DNA of 64,000 nt from the NCBI GenBank assembly GCA_964347345.1, contig CAYFYB010000003.1:1-64000 (forward strand). The letters are read 5' to 3'. This DNA comes from JAJISG01 sp964347345 (GTDB lineage Archaea; Thermoplasmatota; Thermoplasmata; RBG-16-68-12; JAJISG01). Below are positions 1 through 7,084 of this stretch, piece by piece. The notes below the pieces were generated by a model. The model was not told the DNA's origin. It saw nothing but the letters and a program-made list of their open reading frames with translations, and did not search any database. Within the stretch, counting starts at the first letter, position 1; each line of letters begins with the position of its first letter. A program made the position numbers and the translations under genes.

Positions 1-681
1 GGTCTCCTCCCTCAGTTTGGAGGCAAGTTCAATACGTCTCAAGGTCCTTTCCCACGACTTGCAGGCCGTCGTAGGAAGTTCTTGATCACCCTGGCAGCAT
101 CGGCAATCTTCATTGGTTCGTTACTGGCCGTGATTCGGATGGACGTCATTCGTCTCGGTCCTCCAACTTATTCCCTCCCTGCGGACGCCCTCGAGGTTTC
201 GGTTCGTGCATGGAGGTTGCCGGACGGCGATCCACTGTACGATTACTATTCTCTCATGATATGGGTGAACGAGACGGTAGGAGACGCCGAACTCCAACCG
301 TTCAGTATCGACGTCAGCGTAAACTTGTCTGAAGGAGAAATCTTCGCGCCGTGGCGACCCCAGGCGGGTGACCACCACTCCACAAGCTCGATGGTCATCA
401 AGCCCGAAGAAGTCACCCTCCTCCTGCCTCGAGGAGTCGTCTCAACAAGGACGAGCGAAGGATACGAGGCTCTCTACTGGAGCGTGCAGGGGGAGCGTTT
501 CCTGCGCAGTGATCCGATATTCGACGAGACGACGAACTTCTACATTGGAGTGATTCGTGTCACCGAAGACACCGTTCTCTCGGCCGACGTTGAGGTCGAG
601 CTAACTTGGTACTATGCCAGCCTGCTCCAGGCCTATCCCGTGGTATCTAGGTCTGTCCAGGTCGCACATCAGCAGGCCTAG
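1..681 (+). CDS. exported/membrane-anchored protein, 5' end outside window
   Basis: The frame is open from the first base of the window, so the gene probably starts upstream; an internal TTG at 82 is the first start-like codon inside the window. Around that TTG an arginine/lysine patch is followed by a hydrophobic stretch (ITLAASAIFIGSLLAVI), which looks like a membrane anchor or uncleaved signal. The remaining ~170 residues are soluble, rich in beta-type and acidic segments, with one or two N-glycosylation sequons, so an extracytoplasmic location is likely. I do not recognise a family. It may belong with the surface-protein genes that follow, but it is separated from them by the KaiC pair. 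Confidence 0.6.
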   Translation, partial: GLLPQFGGKFNTSQGPFPRLAGRRRKFLITLAASAIFIGSLLAVIRMDVIRLGPPTYSLPADALEVSVRAWRLPDGDPLYDYYSLMIWVNETVGDAELQPFSIDVSVNLSEGEIFAPWRPQAGDHHSTSSMVIKPEEVTLLLPRGVVSTRTSEGYEALYWSVQGERFLRSDPIFDETTNFYIGVIRVTEDTVLSADVEVELTWYYASLLQAYPVVSRSVQVAHQQA

Positions 682-809
682 CAGGACGGCATCACTGCTT
701 TGCCGGGCTCCCCGAGGACGAGGCTGGCTCTCACCTTATCGTCGTTAAGAATCGGAAGCATAAGCTTATCAGTGCCGGAAAAACATCAAACGAGTCCAGA
801 GGATCCGCG

Positions 810-1865
810 ATGAATCGGATTTCCACGGGTGTTGAGGGACTAGACAAGATGCTTTACGGGGGTCTGATTCCTGGACGCCCCTACCTCATCACAGGGCCTC
901 CGGGGAGCGGCAAGAGCATCCTAGGCATCCACTTCCTCCTTGAAGGCATTAAAAATCAGGAAAGCGTCATCATGGTGGCGGTGGACGAGCCGCCCAACGA
1001 GATCAAGACCAACATGGCCCACTTTGGGTGGAGCCTTGACCGTCTCCGCATACTGGACGCTACCCCCGACATCCGTCCCCACAGCAAGAGCAAGTCCATC
1101 ATAGACGTGGGCACCACCCTCGACGTCCGGGACATGGAGCAGGTGTCGGAGGTGAGGAAGAGCCACCAGCTCAGGGTGATGGAGGTGTCCGTCCACTCCG
1201 TCCAGAAGATGCTCAAGCAGGAGTTCCAGGAGCACTTCAAGATCACTGGGAAGAGGTACACCCGGGTCATCATCGACTCCATGACAAGCCTGAAGATGTT
1301 CGGGATGAAGGGGGAGGACAGGCGGATTCTGATCCAGTCCTTCATGCGGTTTCTTTCGGAACTGGAGGCCACCACCCTCATCATCACCGATGTGCCCGAG
1401 CCTCACGAACTCCAGACGGAATTCCTTCTGGCCCGGGGTGAGATAAGGCTGCACAAGTGGTTTGAGTCCAACGCAGTGAGGCGGGCCGTTTCCGTGGAGA
1501 AGTTCAGGGGCTCCACCTTCGACGACCACTTTCGGCCCACGGTCATCGGTAGCAAGGGCCTCTTCGTCCAGGCTGATGGTCAGGTGGCCCTGCATGGCCA
1601 GAGGACAGACGGCTTCGTCGGCCACTTTCTCTCGGATATTATGGCCGAGGAGGCCTCGGAGGTTTTGGAGGAAATCGTCCGCCTCTGGGAGGACTGCGAA
1701 GCCAGGGGCATAGAGATAGGGGACTTGAGGCCGAGGATCTACCGCACCATGGTTTACCTCCACCTCGGCCGCCATGAGGACGTCCTGAGGCAGTCTCTAT
1801 CTCTGCTAGAGGCCTTGAGGAGCAGGAAGGAGAAGGTCGGTCTGGCCAGCCTAGCGCGAGGATAG
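810..1865 (+). CDS. KaiC-like RecA-superfamily ATPase with C-terminal helical extension
   Basis: Single KaiC-type ATPase domain at residues ~1-240. Visible motifs are the family N-terminus (STGVEGLDKML), Walker A GPPGSGKS at residues 29-36, and a Walker B-like strand ending in IIDSMTSL. The last ~80 residues are helical and acidic and are absent from the next gene, so they may be a partner-binding tail. KaiC-like archaeal ATPases are usually signalling or assembly ATPases rather than clock proteins; the substrate here is unknown. It lies 3 nt before a paralogue, so the two probably form one transcript and may hetero-oligomerise. The start is an ATG in a gap with only a weak TATA candidate around 762-769. 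Confidence 0.88.
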   Translation: MNRISTGVEGLDKMLYGGLIPGRPYLITGPPGSGKSILGIHFLLEGIKNQESVIMVAVDEPPNEIKTNMAHFGWSLDRLRILDATPDIRPHSKSKSIIDVGTTLDVRDMEQVSEVRKSHQLRVMEVSVHSVQKMLKQEFQEHFKITGKRYTRVIIDSMTSLKMFGMKGEDRRILIQSFMRFLSELEATTLIITDVPEPHELQTEFLLARGEIRLHKWFESNAVRRAVSVEKFRGSTFDDHFRPTVIGSKGLFVQADGQVALHGQRTDGFVGHFLSDIMAEEASEVLEEIVRLWEDCEARGIEIGDLRPRIYRTMVYLHLGRHEDVLRQSLSLLEALRSRKEKVGLASLARG

Positions 1866-1868
1866 TCG

Positions 1869-2627
1869 ATGGAGAAGGTTCGAACAGGGATAGAGGGTCT
1901 CGACCGCATGTTGAAGGGCGGCCTCATCCCGAGAAGGCCTTACGTCGTTTCTGGCCCGCCGGGCAGCGGGAAGACCACCTTGTGCATGCAGTTCCTTATG
2001 CAGGGGCTTAAGGAGGGCGAGGGCGTGCTATTCGTGGCCCTGGAGGAGCCCCCCAACGAGATAAGGTACAACATGGAATCCTATGGGTGGAAGGTGGGGG
2101 AGGTGGAAATCCTGGACGCCAACTCAGACATCAGGAGGTTCGAGCCAAAACCCATTTTGGAGATATCCTCAGAAATCGCCGCAGTACCCATGAAGAACGT
2201 TCCCTTCAAGATAAGGAAGACGCCGGAGGGGGAGTCCAGAGAGGTGACGGTCCACTCTCTACAGCAGGCCCTGAAGAACTTGTTCAAGAGGAAGGAGTAC
2301 GGGAGGATTATCATCGACAGCCTCACGGCCCTGAGGCAGTTCTGCATGAGGGACTTCGAGGAGAACGTCAGCACGCAGTCCTTCATACGCTTCCTTACCG
2401 AATCGGAGAAGACGGCCCTGATGACGGTGGAGACTCCCAACAACATGGGTTCGAAGCTGGAGACCTTCCTTGCCAGGGGGGAGATCAGGCTCTACAAGTT
2501 CAGGCATGAGAACGGCATCAAGAGGTTCATCTCCGTCGAGAAGTACAAGGGGTCCAGCCACCTGGAGTACATCGTTCCCATGGAGATCAAGGGGGATGGG
2601 ATACTGGTCCACGCAGATGAGGCCTAG
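1869..2627 (+). CDS. KaiC-like RecA-superfamily ATPase, second tandem copy
   Basis: 252-residue paralogue of the preceding gene, aligned from its first residues (RTGIEGLDRMLKGG) through Walker A GPPGSGKT and the Walker B-like IIIDSLTAL segment. It lacks the C-terminal extension of its neighbour. The 3-nt spacing indicates tandem duplication and co-transcription. The 3' end overlaps by 4 bp the end of the convergent wHTH gene. An ATPase acting as a regulatory switch is the usual expectation for this family; nothing in the sequence fixes the target. Proximity to a regulator and surface-protein genes suggests, without proving, a role in controlling that region. Confidence 0.88.
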   Translation: MEKVRTGIEGLDRMLKGGLIPRRPYVVSGPPGSGKTTLCMQFLMQGLKEGEGVLFVALEEPPNEIRYNMESYGWKVGEVEILDANSDIRRFEPKPILEISSEIAAVPMKNVPFKIRKTPEGESREVTVHSLQQALKNLFKRKEYGRIIIDSLTALRQFCMRDFEENVSTQSFIRFLTESEKTALMTVETPNNMGSKLETFLARGEIRLYKFRHENGIKRFISVEKYKGSSHLEYIVPMEIKGDGILVHADEA

Positions 2628-3145
2628 GGCAGCCAGACCTCCAGAACCCTGTCGACGGCGGCGTCCAAGAAGCTCCCCTTGTAGGTGATTAGAAGTTCTG
2701 CAACTCGCTCTTTATCTCCTAGGTAGTAGAAGTTTCTCGTCTCTCGGGTCCGGACCTCCACCACCCGCTTCTGTGTCAGCTTTTTCAGGTGGAAGGAGAG
2801 GGTGGACTTCGAGACACCCAGGACCTGCCGCAAGTCGTCGAAAGGGGCCTCCTTCACGAGCATTAGATGCAGGATCAACCTCCTGGGACCCTTTTGGCGA
2901 AGGAGGGCCAAAATGTCCCTGTCCTGTAGGTACACATCTCTTGCCGAGAAGTAGGTCTTACGGTAGCCGTCGCTCCTGCTTGTTATGAACCCCTTCTTCT
3001 CCAAGTAGTCCAGGTGGTATCTCAAATCCCCCAGGGATATGTCTAATTGCTTTTCCAAACCCCTCATGTGAAGGCCAGGATGGGACCTCACGAACTGGAA
3101 GACCATCCTCCGTCTTTCGAGGTCCAGGACCTCCTCCTCGCCCAT
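2624..3145 (-). CDS. winged-helix transcriptional regulator with two HTH units
   Basis: 173 residues with two winged-helix units. The first, residues ~10-70, contains the HMRGLEKQLDISLGDLRYHL helix-turn-helix. The second, ~80-150, contains FDDLRQVLGVSKSTLSFHLKKL. This tandem ArsR/MarR-like arrangement is common among euryarchaeal membrane-linked regulators. It is the second gene of a minus-strand pair with a 3-TM protein (10-bp gap), and its 3' end overlaps the convergent KaiC gene by 4 bp. The pair is divergent from the 217-residue surface protein, whose promoter holds a tandem 17-bp direct repeat. That makes this protein a reasonable candidate reader of the repeat, by position only. Confidence 0.85.
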   Translation of the reverse strand: MGEEEVLDLERRRMVFQFVRSHPGLHMRGLEKQLDISLGDLRYHLDYLEKKGFITSRSDGYRKTYFSARDVYLQDRDILALLRQKGPRRLILHLMLVKEAPFDDLRQVLGVSKSTLSFHLKKLTQKRVVEVRTRETRNFYYLGDKERVAELLITYKGSFLDAAVDRVLEVWLP

Positions 3146-3155
3146 GGCCCCGTCC

Positions 3156-3437
3156 TCAAGAGCCCTTTACCATCCCCGCGTAGATCAGGACGAGAATGGC
3201 AAAGTCCATCAGTACCATCTCCAGATTCGCTTGGAAGGCCCTACTGAAGACTGTGAGGAATATGCCCAGGGTCAGGAGAAGCCCCTTGATGAAGAAGCCC
3301 AAGAAAGCCAGGGTGACCAGTAGGAGCTTTACACTCTTCACCCTGTACGTGGCCACACCCATGAGGAAGCTCAAGAGAAGGGCAAACCCCATCAGAGAGA
3401 CTCTGAAGAAGGGCTCCATTTCGCTTAAGGACACCAT
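3156..3437 (-). CDS. small three-TM membrane protein next to wHTH regulator
   Basis: 93 residues, almost entirely hydrophobic, with three predicted membrane spans (around residues 12-30, 36-58 and 70-89). It is immediately upstream of, and probably co-transcribed with, the wHTH regulator. A similar-sized 3-TM protein (27952-28242) sits beside another wHTH gene, and such pairs occur in other euryarchaea. A membrane sensor or anti-regulator role is therefore plausible, but no catalytic or ligand motif is visible. The ATG at 3437 follows a TATA-like element on the minus strand (about 3466-3473). No family name is assigned with certainty. Confidence 0.75.
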   Translation of the reverse strand: MVSLSEMEPFFRVSLMGFALLLSFLMGVATYRVKSVKLLLVTLAFLGFFIKGLLLTLGIFLTVFSRAFQANLEMVLMDFAILVLIYAGMVKGS

Positions 3438-3511
3438 GTAATCGAACGGACATCAACTCGTCAGTGGTAAAAAGCTTCTGTTGTTGATCTAGCAAATGGC
3501 AGTGTTCTTCG

Positions 3512-3562
3512 TTCGAAGCCTGTGCCAAGGGATTCGAAGCTTGTGCCAAACAGGATATAAAG
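3512..3562 (+). promoter_or_regulatory. promoter with tandem 17-bp direct repeats, copy 1
   Basis: Two near-identical 17-mers, TTCGAAGCCTGTGCCAA at 3512-3528 and TTCGAAGCTTGTGCCAA at 3533-3549, start exactly 21 bp (two helical turns) apart. A TATA box (ATATAAAG, 3555-3562) begins 6 bp after the second repeat. The ATG at 3584 lies 29 nt after the TATA start, the spacing of a leaderless archaeal transcript. The same layout recurs at 4413 and in part at 9868. Confidence 0.75.
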
Positions 3563-3583
3563 GCTGGAGTCCGAGGAGGCCCC

Positions 3584-4237
3584 ATGGATGTGAAAACCAC
3601 GAGGCTAGGAGCAAAGGCAGCAATGATGACAACCGCCCTTCTGGTGGGCCTCGCTCTCATCTTCGGGAGCCTGGCATCTGCCCAGACCGAGCCACCCATC
3701 GAGCTACCCTCGGTGCCCTACGACATCGAGTCGGCCATAGGCGTGGCCACTAACGCAGGTGGTACGGGCGTCGCTACGTTCATCTTCGCCGATGGCGTGG
3801 AACCCTGGGCCGTCCTCGTAGTGAAGGCAGGAACCCCCGACGGAATCGACAGGGTCTCAGTGACTTTCTCCATGGAGACCAAGACCGTCACAATCGAGGC
3901 CGAGGACGCAGAGTCCACCAACGTCGTGACGATCTTAGTCAACAAGGCATTCATAGACGACTACATAGCTGGCACTGAAAACGAGCTGTCCATCGTCAAG
4001 TCCGACGCGGTGAACTACCGGGGCATGACTGCCTCGGAGGATGCGGGTGGCGCGAAGGTCTACGTCTTCGTGATCAACCATTTCTCGATCCAGTCGATTG
4101 AGATATCCCCGCAGACCTCCGGAACCGGCACCATCCTCGGGGCTGAAGGCCTCACTGCCATGGGGTGGGCTGTCGTCAGTGTGGCGATCGCGGTCATCCT
4201 GGTCGCTGCCGTAGTGGCCCTTCGGAAGAGGCAATAG
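3584..4237 (+). CDS. exported surface protein with C-terminal membrane anchor
   Basis: 217 residues: an N-terminal signal peptide (hydrophobic core at ~15-32, ending in the cleavage-like SLASAQ), a soluble domain of about 150 residues, and a C-terminal TM helix followed by RKRQ, which places the body outside the cell. The domain is acidic, beta-rich and not recognised. It shows no obvious N-glycosylation sequon, unlike its larger neighbours. Transcription should start from the repeat-bearing promoter at 3512-3562, giving a leaderless mRNA at the ATG. A pyrimidine-rich tract follows the stop. A remnant of a similar TM tail lies just downstream, suggesting that a paralogue once followed. Confidence 0.75.
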   Translation: MDVKTTRLGAKAAMMTTALLVGLALIFGSLASAQTEPPIELPSVPYDIESAIGVATNAGGTGVATFIFADGVEPWAVLVVKAGTPDGIDRVSVTFSMETKTVTIEAEDAESTNVVTILVNKAFIDDYIAGTENELSIVKSDAVNYRGMTASEDAGGAKVYVFVINHFSIQSIEISPQTSGTGTILGAEGLTAMGWAVVSVAIAVILVAAVVALRKRQ

Positions 4238-4269
4238 CTCTTCCCCCTCCCTTTTCTTCTCTCTTTTTA
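4238..4269 (+). terminator. pyrimidine/T-rich terminator-like tract
   Basis: Directly after the stop codon comes a run of C and T ending in TTTTT. Archaeal RNA polymerase commonly terminates at T-rich tracts without a strong hairpin. The position between this gene and the next repeat promoter fits. Confidence 0.45.
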
Positions 4270-4355
4270 TCCACTCATTCTGCATTGTCCTAAGCGTGGC
4301 GACCGCTGTGTTGGTGATAGGACTGGTGATCCTCTTCCTGAAGAGGCGGCGTTAG
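4260..4355 (+). pseudogene. orphan C-terminal TM tail, remnant of a surface-protein paralogue
   Basis: In one frame the stretch reads ...CIVLSVATAVLVIGLVILFLKRRR and then TAG at 4353-4355. This is the same design as the end of the preceding gene (SVAIAVILVAAVVALRKRQ): a TM helix beginning with SVA and closed by a basic stop-transfer tail. No start or ectodomain precedes it. The most economical reading is that a second copy of the surface-protein gene was deleted, leaving only its last ~25 codons. Confidence 0.5.
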
Positions 4356-4412
4356 TCCCTGGATCTGGTGGACCTTCCGTCCTCGACTGCCATTTCAGTG
4401 GAGGGCACCCTG

Positions 4413-4463
4413 TTCGAGGCTTGTGTCAGGGGGTTCGAGGGTTGTGCCAAAAATCGTATAATA
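4413..4463 (+). promoter_or_regulatory. promoter with tandem 17-bp direct repeats, copy 2
   Basis: TTCGAGGCTTGTGTCAG (4413-4429) and TTCGAGGGTTGTGCCAA (4434-4450) repeat at 21-bp spacing, followed 6 bp later by the TATA-like GTATAATA at 4456-4463. Element order and distances are identical to the copy at 3512. The first ATG at leaderless distance (30 nt) is 4486, which opens a 52-codon ORF ahead of the large surface-protein gene. Confidence 0.72.
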
Positions 4464-4485
4464 GCTTAGCAACACCCATCAAAGG

Positions 4486-4644
4486 ATGACTCCCCCGCTT
4501 GAAGTATCAGCAGTCTCTTCGGTAGGCCCCGATGAATTCCGCTCGTCTCATAGTTCATTATCTGTTCTGAGAATGAGATTGAAGGTTGATTATACAAACT
4601 TTACGGATTGTAACTACGTTACGTCCGGTAACGGGGTGGATTGA
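4486..4644 (+). CDS. possible 52-residue leader ORF before the surface-protein operon
   Basis: The ATG at 4486 lies 30 nt after the TATA element, the position used for starts at the other two repeat promoters. The frame runs 52 codons to a TGA at 4642-4644, one base before the ATG (4646) chosen for the 832-residue gene, so the two could be translationally coupled. The peptide has no signal peptide, TM helix or recognisable domain. It may be a leader peptide, the first gene of the operon, or a chance frame in a long 5' UTR. Confidence 0.35.
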   Translation: MTPPLEVSAVSSVGPDEFRSSHSSLSVLRMRLKVDYTNFTDCNYVTSGNGVD

Positions 4645-4645
4645 G

Positions 4646-7084
4646 ATGCGTCTCCACAAAAAGGGATCCGAAGTCGTGCCGATATACCGCAAGAAACCTC
4701 GTCAGACAGTGCAGTGTAGTTCAGGACCTTCCCCCTTCATTGGAAGGTCCCTTATCATCTCTCTCATGGTGCTCCTTCTCCTCCTCTCTGCTGTGTCTTC
4801 CCTTGCCTGGATGGGAACAGTGGAGGCCCAGAGCCTTCGGGAGGTAAAGGCGAAGACCTTCTATCTCCATACCAGCGAGGACACGAAGAATGTCGGCTCG
4901 GTGGCCACGCAGCACATCATGAACACGACGGTGGGCACCAGTGGCCAGACAATCTATTCTCAGATGCGGATCATCGCTCGCTGGCTCCTCTACCCCGAGC
5001 TGGCCGACAGCCTCACATTGAACGGAACCTTCACCATGACTATATGGTGGAAGGCCAGCGGGGACGCCGGTGACCCCGCATGGACCCTCACAGTGAGCGA
5101 GGTCTTTTCGGATGGATCCTCCGAGGTGGTTGCCACATCGCAGGTCAACAACGACATTAGCACCTCCTTTGAGGAGGATTCAGTGTCCGCATCCATCTTA
5201 CGTACCTTCCAGAAGGGATCAAGCATCGAGGCCCAAATAGACATCCTGGGGAACGCCTTTGTATTCTATACTATAGAATGGGGGAATGCTACACGCGACA
5301 GCCGAGTCCTTCTCCCAGCCGAGGACTACATCCGTATCGTCCCCCAAGGAGAGGGGGGCATTGTCACCCTGGACTCCGACCGCAACGTGAAGAACAACTT
5401 CGATCCCGCAGCGCAGAACAAGACCAGCTATTTCCAGGCGAAGTTAACGGACCCCTTCGGCGGTTATGACATCCACTGGGTAAACCTTACCGTCGAGGAC
5501 CTCGACGGGAACGTAGTGCCAGACCTTAACAACATCTCCATGCCTAAGGTCTCAGGTTTCTTCAACTCCTTCGAGTCCATCTACGAGGTGAGCTGGAACT
5601 ACAGTGGGTATGCCGAGGGTCGATACAACATCACGCTATATGCCTTAGACAAGAATGGCCGCATCGCTTTCGAGGAGACGGGTAGCTTCGGCGGGCACCT
5701 CGAGGTCGAGACCGGTGTCTTCTTCATCGGGGCGCCGCCCATCGAGGTGCACATCCGAGTCGTGGATGGCGACGGCACCAACCTCTCCGGGGCTCAGGTC
5801 CTAATCCTCTTCGGAGATGTAGTTCAGGCCGAAGGGACCACGAACGCCACGGGCGGATTAGAGGTGAACCTCGCCCCGGGCATATACGAAATGGAGGTGT
5901 GGTGGAAAGACACCCTGGTGGGCTCCTTTCCACTGGATGCCACTGAGGACGTCCCCTTTGACGCCCCTCTCCTAGCCCAGGCGGCGGTGTATGACCTGGT
6001 CTTCTCCGCCGTGGACTCCAGAGGAGCGGGGCTTTCAAAGGCCGCCCTGGCGGTGAAGTACCCCAACGGTACCGTGAGCGACCCGCCCCTAGTCCTAGAC
6101 GACAGAGGCAACGTGACCCTTCCGGACATGCCTGGTGGTCGCTACGACCTCACTATCCTCTGGACGGGCAAGGTGGTGGCCGAGAAGACCTTTGACATAC
6201 AGCTCTCTGGAAACTACTTGGTGAGCGCATCGGTCTACTACGTGGATTTCACCGCGGTGGATGCCGACGGGGCGGTTGTGGAGAACGCTCTAGTCACGGT
6301 CTTAGACCCTGCCTTCGGGACCATTGTCGAGTCCCGTCTCACCAACCTCCAGGGGAAGCTCGTGTCTAGGATCCCCTTCGGCAACTACGAGGTCCAGGTC
6401 TCCTGGTTCGGCATCCCTGTCCTAGCTGGCCAGAGCCTCAGCGTTTCGGGTGACGTCGATATGACCCTAAGCCTCTCCATCTTCTCCACGGAGTTCGTCC
6501 CCGTGGACTCTCGGGGGATCTCCTTGGAGGACGCCGCTGTCAGCATATCCGCCGGCGGCTTTACCCGAATCGCCAACACCCTGTCCGGAGGCTCTGCCAC
6601 CCTCCGAGTCCCCCTCGGGGACTACAGCATGACGGTGGTATGGCGTGGAGTGACCGTTTTCGATGCCGTCCAGACGGTGGACGGCACTGCTCGAACCATC
6701 CAGCTGCAGGCCGATGTGTTCTACCTCACCCTGACGGTGCGGGATGCCAGCGGCTCGCCTCTGACAGGGGCCTTCGTGACAGTCCTCCGGGCCGGGGAAA
6801 CTGTTGGCGCGGGGTCCACTGACGCGGAAGGGAAGGCTGAATTCCGACTCCCCACGGGCACATACCAGGTCCAGGTCTCTTACCGGACCACATATCTGCT
6901 GACGCAGGTCAGCACCGACGTCGAGGCCTCCGCCAATCTGTCCCAGGACCTAACATTGGACGTCCCCATTTCGTCCTTCCCGCCTCCGATTTACGCCACG
7001 GTCCTCTTCTATGTCCTCATTGGCGTGGTGGCCATCGCTGCGGGCCTTATTTTTGTACTTCTGAAGCTCAAGGAGGTGATCTAA
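4646..7084 (+). CDS. large surface protein with Carboxypeptidase-regulatory-like beta repeats
   Basis: I chose ATG 4646 over the upstream TTG 4586, giving 812 residues; the ATG sits one base after the leader-ORF stop. After a basic N-terminus comes a signal/TM segment (LIISLMVLLLLLSAVSSLAW), then an N-terminal domain of about 350 residues. Four or five ~85-residue repeats follow, each with a DGxxLxxAxV start and a GxYxVxVxW strand, typical of Carboxypeptidase-regulatory-like/transthyretin-type beta sandwiches. The C-terminus is a TM helix plus LKLKEVI. Many NxS/T sequons (for example NGT, NKT, NLT, NIS, NYS) suggest an AglB-glycosylated surface layer or adhesin-like protein. It overlaps the next, paralogous gene by 1 bp (TAATG). 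Confidence 0.82.
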   Translation: MRLHKKGSEVVPIYRKKPRQTVQCSSGPSPFIGRSLIISLMVLLLLLSAVSSLAWMGTVEAQSLREVKAKTFYLHTSEDTKNVGSVATQHIMNTTVGTSGQTIYSQMRIIARWLLYPELADSLTLNGTFTMTIWWKASGDAGDPAWTLTVSEVFSDGSSEVVATSQVNNDISTSFEEDSVSASILRTFQKGSSIEAQIDILGNAFVFYTIEWGNATRDSRVLLPAEDYIRIVPQGEGGIVTLDSDRNVKNNFDPAAQNKTSYFQAKLTDPFGGYDIHWVNLTVEDLDGNVVPDLNNISMPKVSGFFNSFESIYEVSWNYSGYAEGRYNITLYALDKNGRIAFEETGSFGGHLEVETGVFFIGAPPIEVHIRVVDGDGTNLSGAQVLILFGDVVQAEGTTNATGGLEVNLAPGIYEMEVWWKDTLVGSFPLDATEDVPFDAPLLAQAAVYDLVFSAVDSRGAGLSKAALAVKYPNGTVSDPPLVLDDRGNVTLPDMPGGRYDLTILWTGKVVAEKTFDIQLSGNYLVSASVYYVDFTAVDADGAVVENALVTVLDPAFGTIVESRLTNLQGKLVSRIPFGNYEVQVSWFGIPVLAGQSLSVSGDVDMTLSLSIFSTEFVPVDSRGISLEDAAVSISAGGFTRIANTLSGGSATLRVPLGDYSMTVVWRGVTVFDAVQTVDGTARTIQLQADVFYLTLTVRDASGSPLTGAFVTVLRAGETVGAGSTDAEGKAEFRLPTGTYQVQVSYRTTYLLTQVSTDVEASANLSQDLTLDVPISSFPPPIYATVLFYVLIGVVAIAAGLIFVLLKLKEVI

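Noticed and set aside
921..1775. 284-codon open frame on the minus strand opposite the first KaiC gene
   Set aside because: It is the high-GC antisense shadow of a well-supported KaiC gene; its sequence has no domain and odd His/Val/Gly composition.
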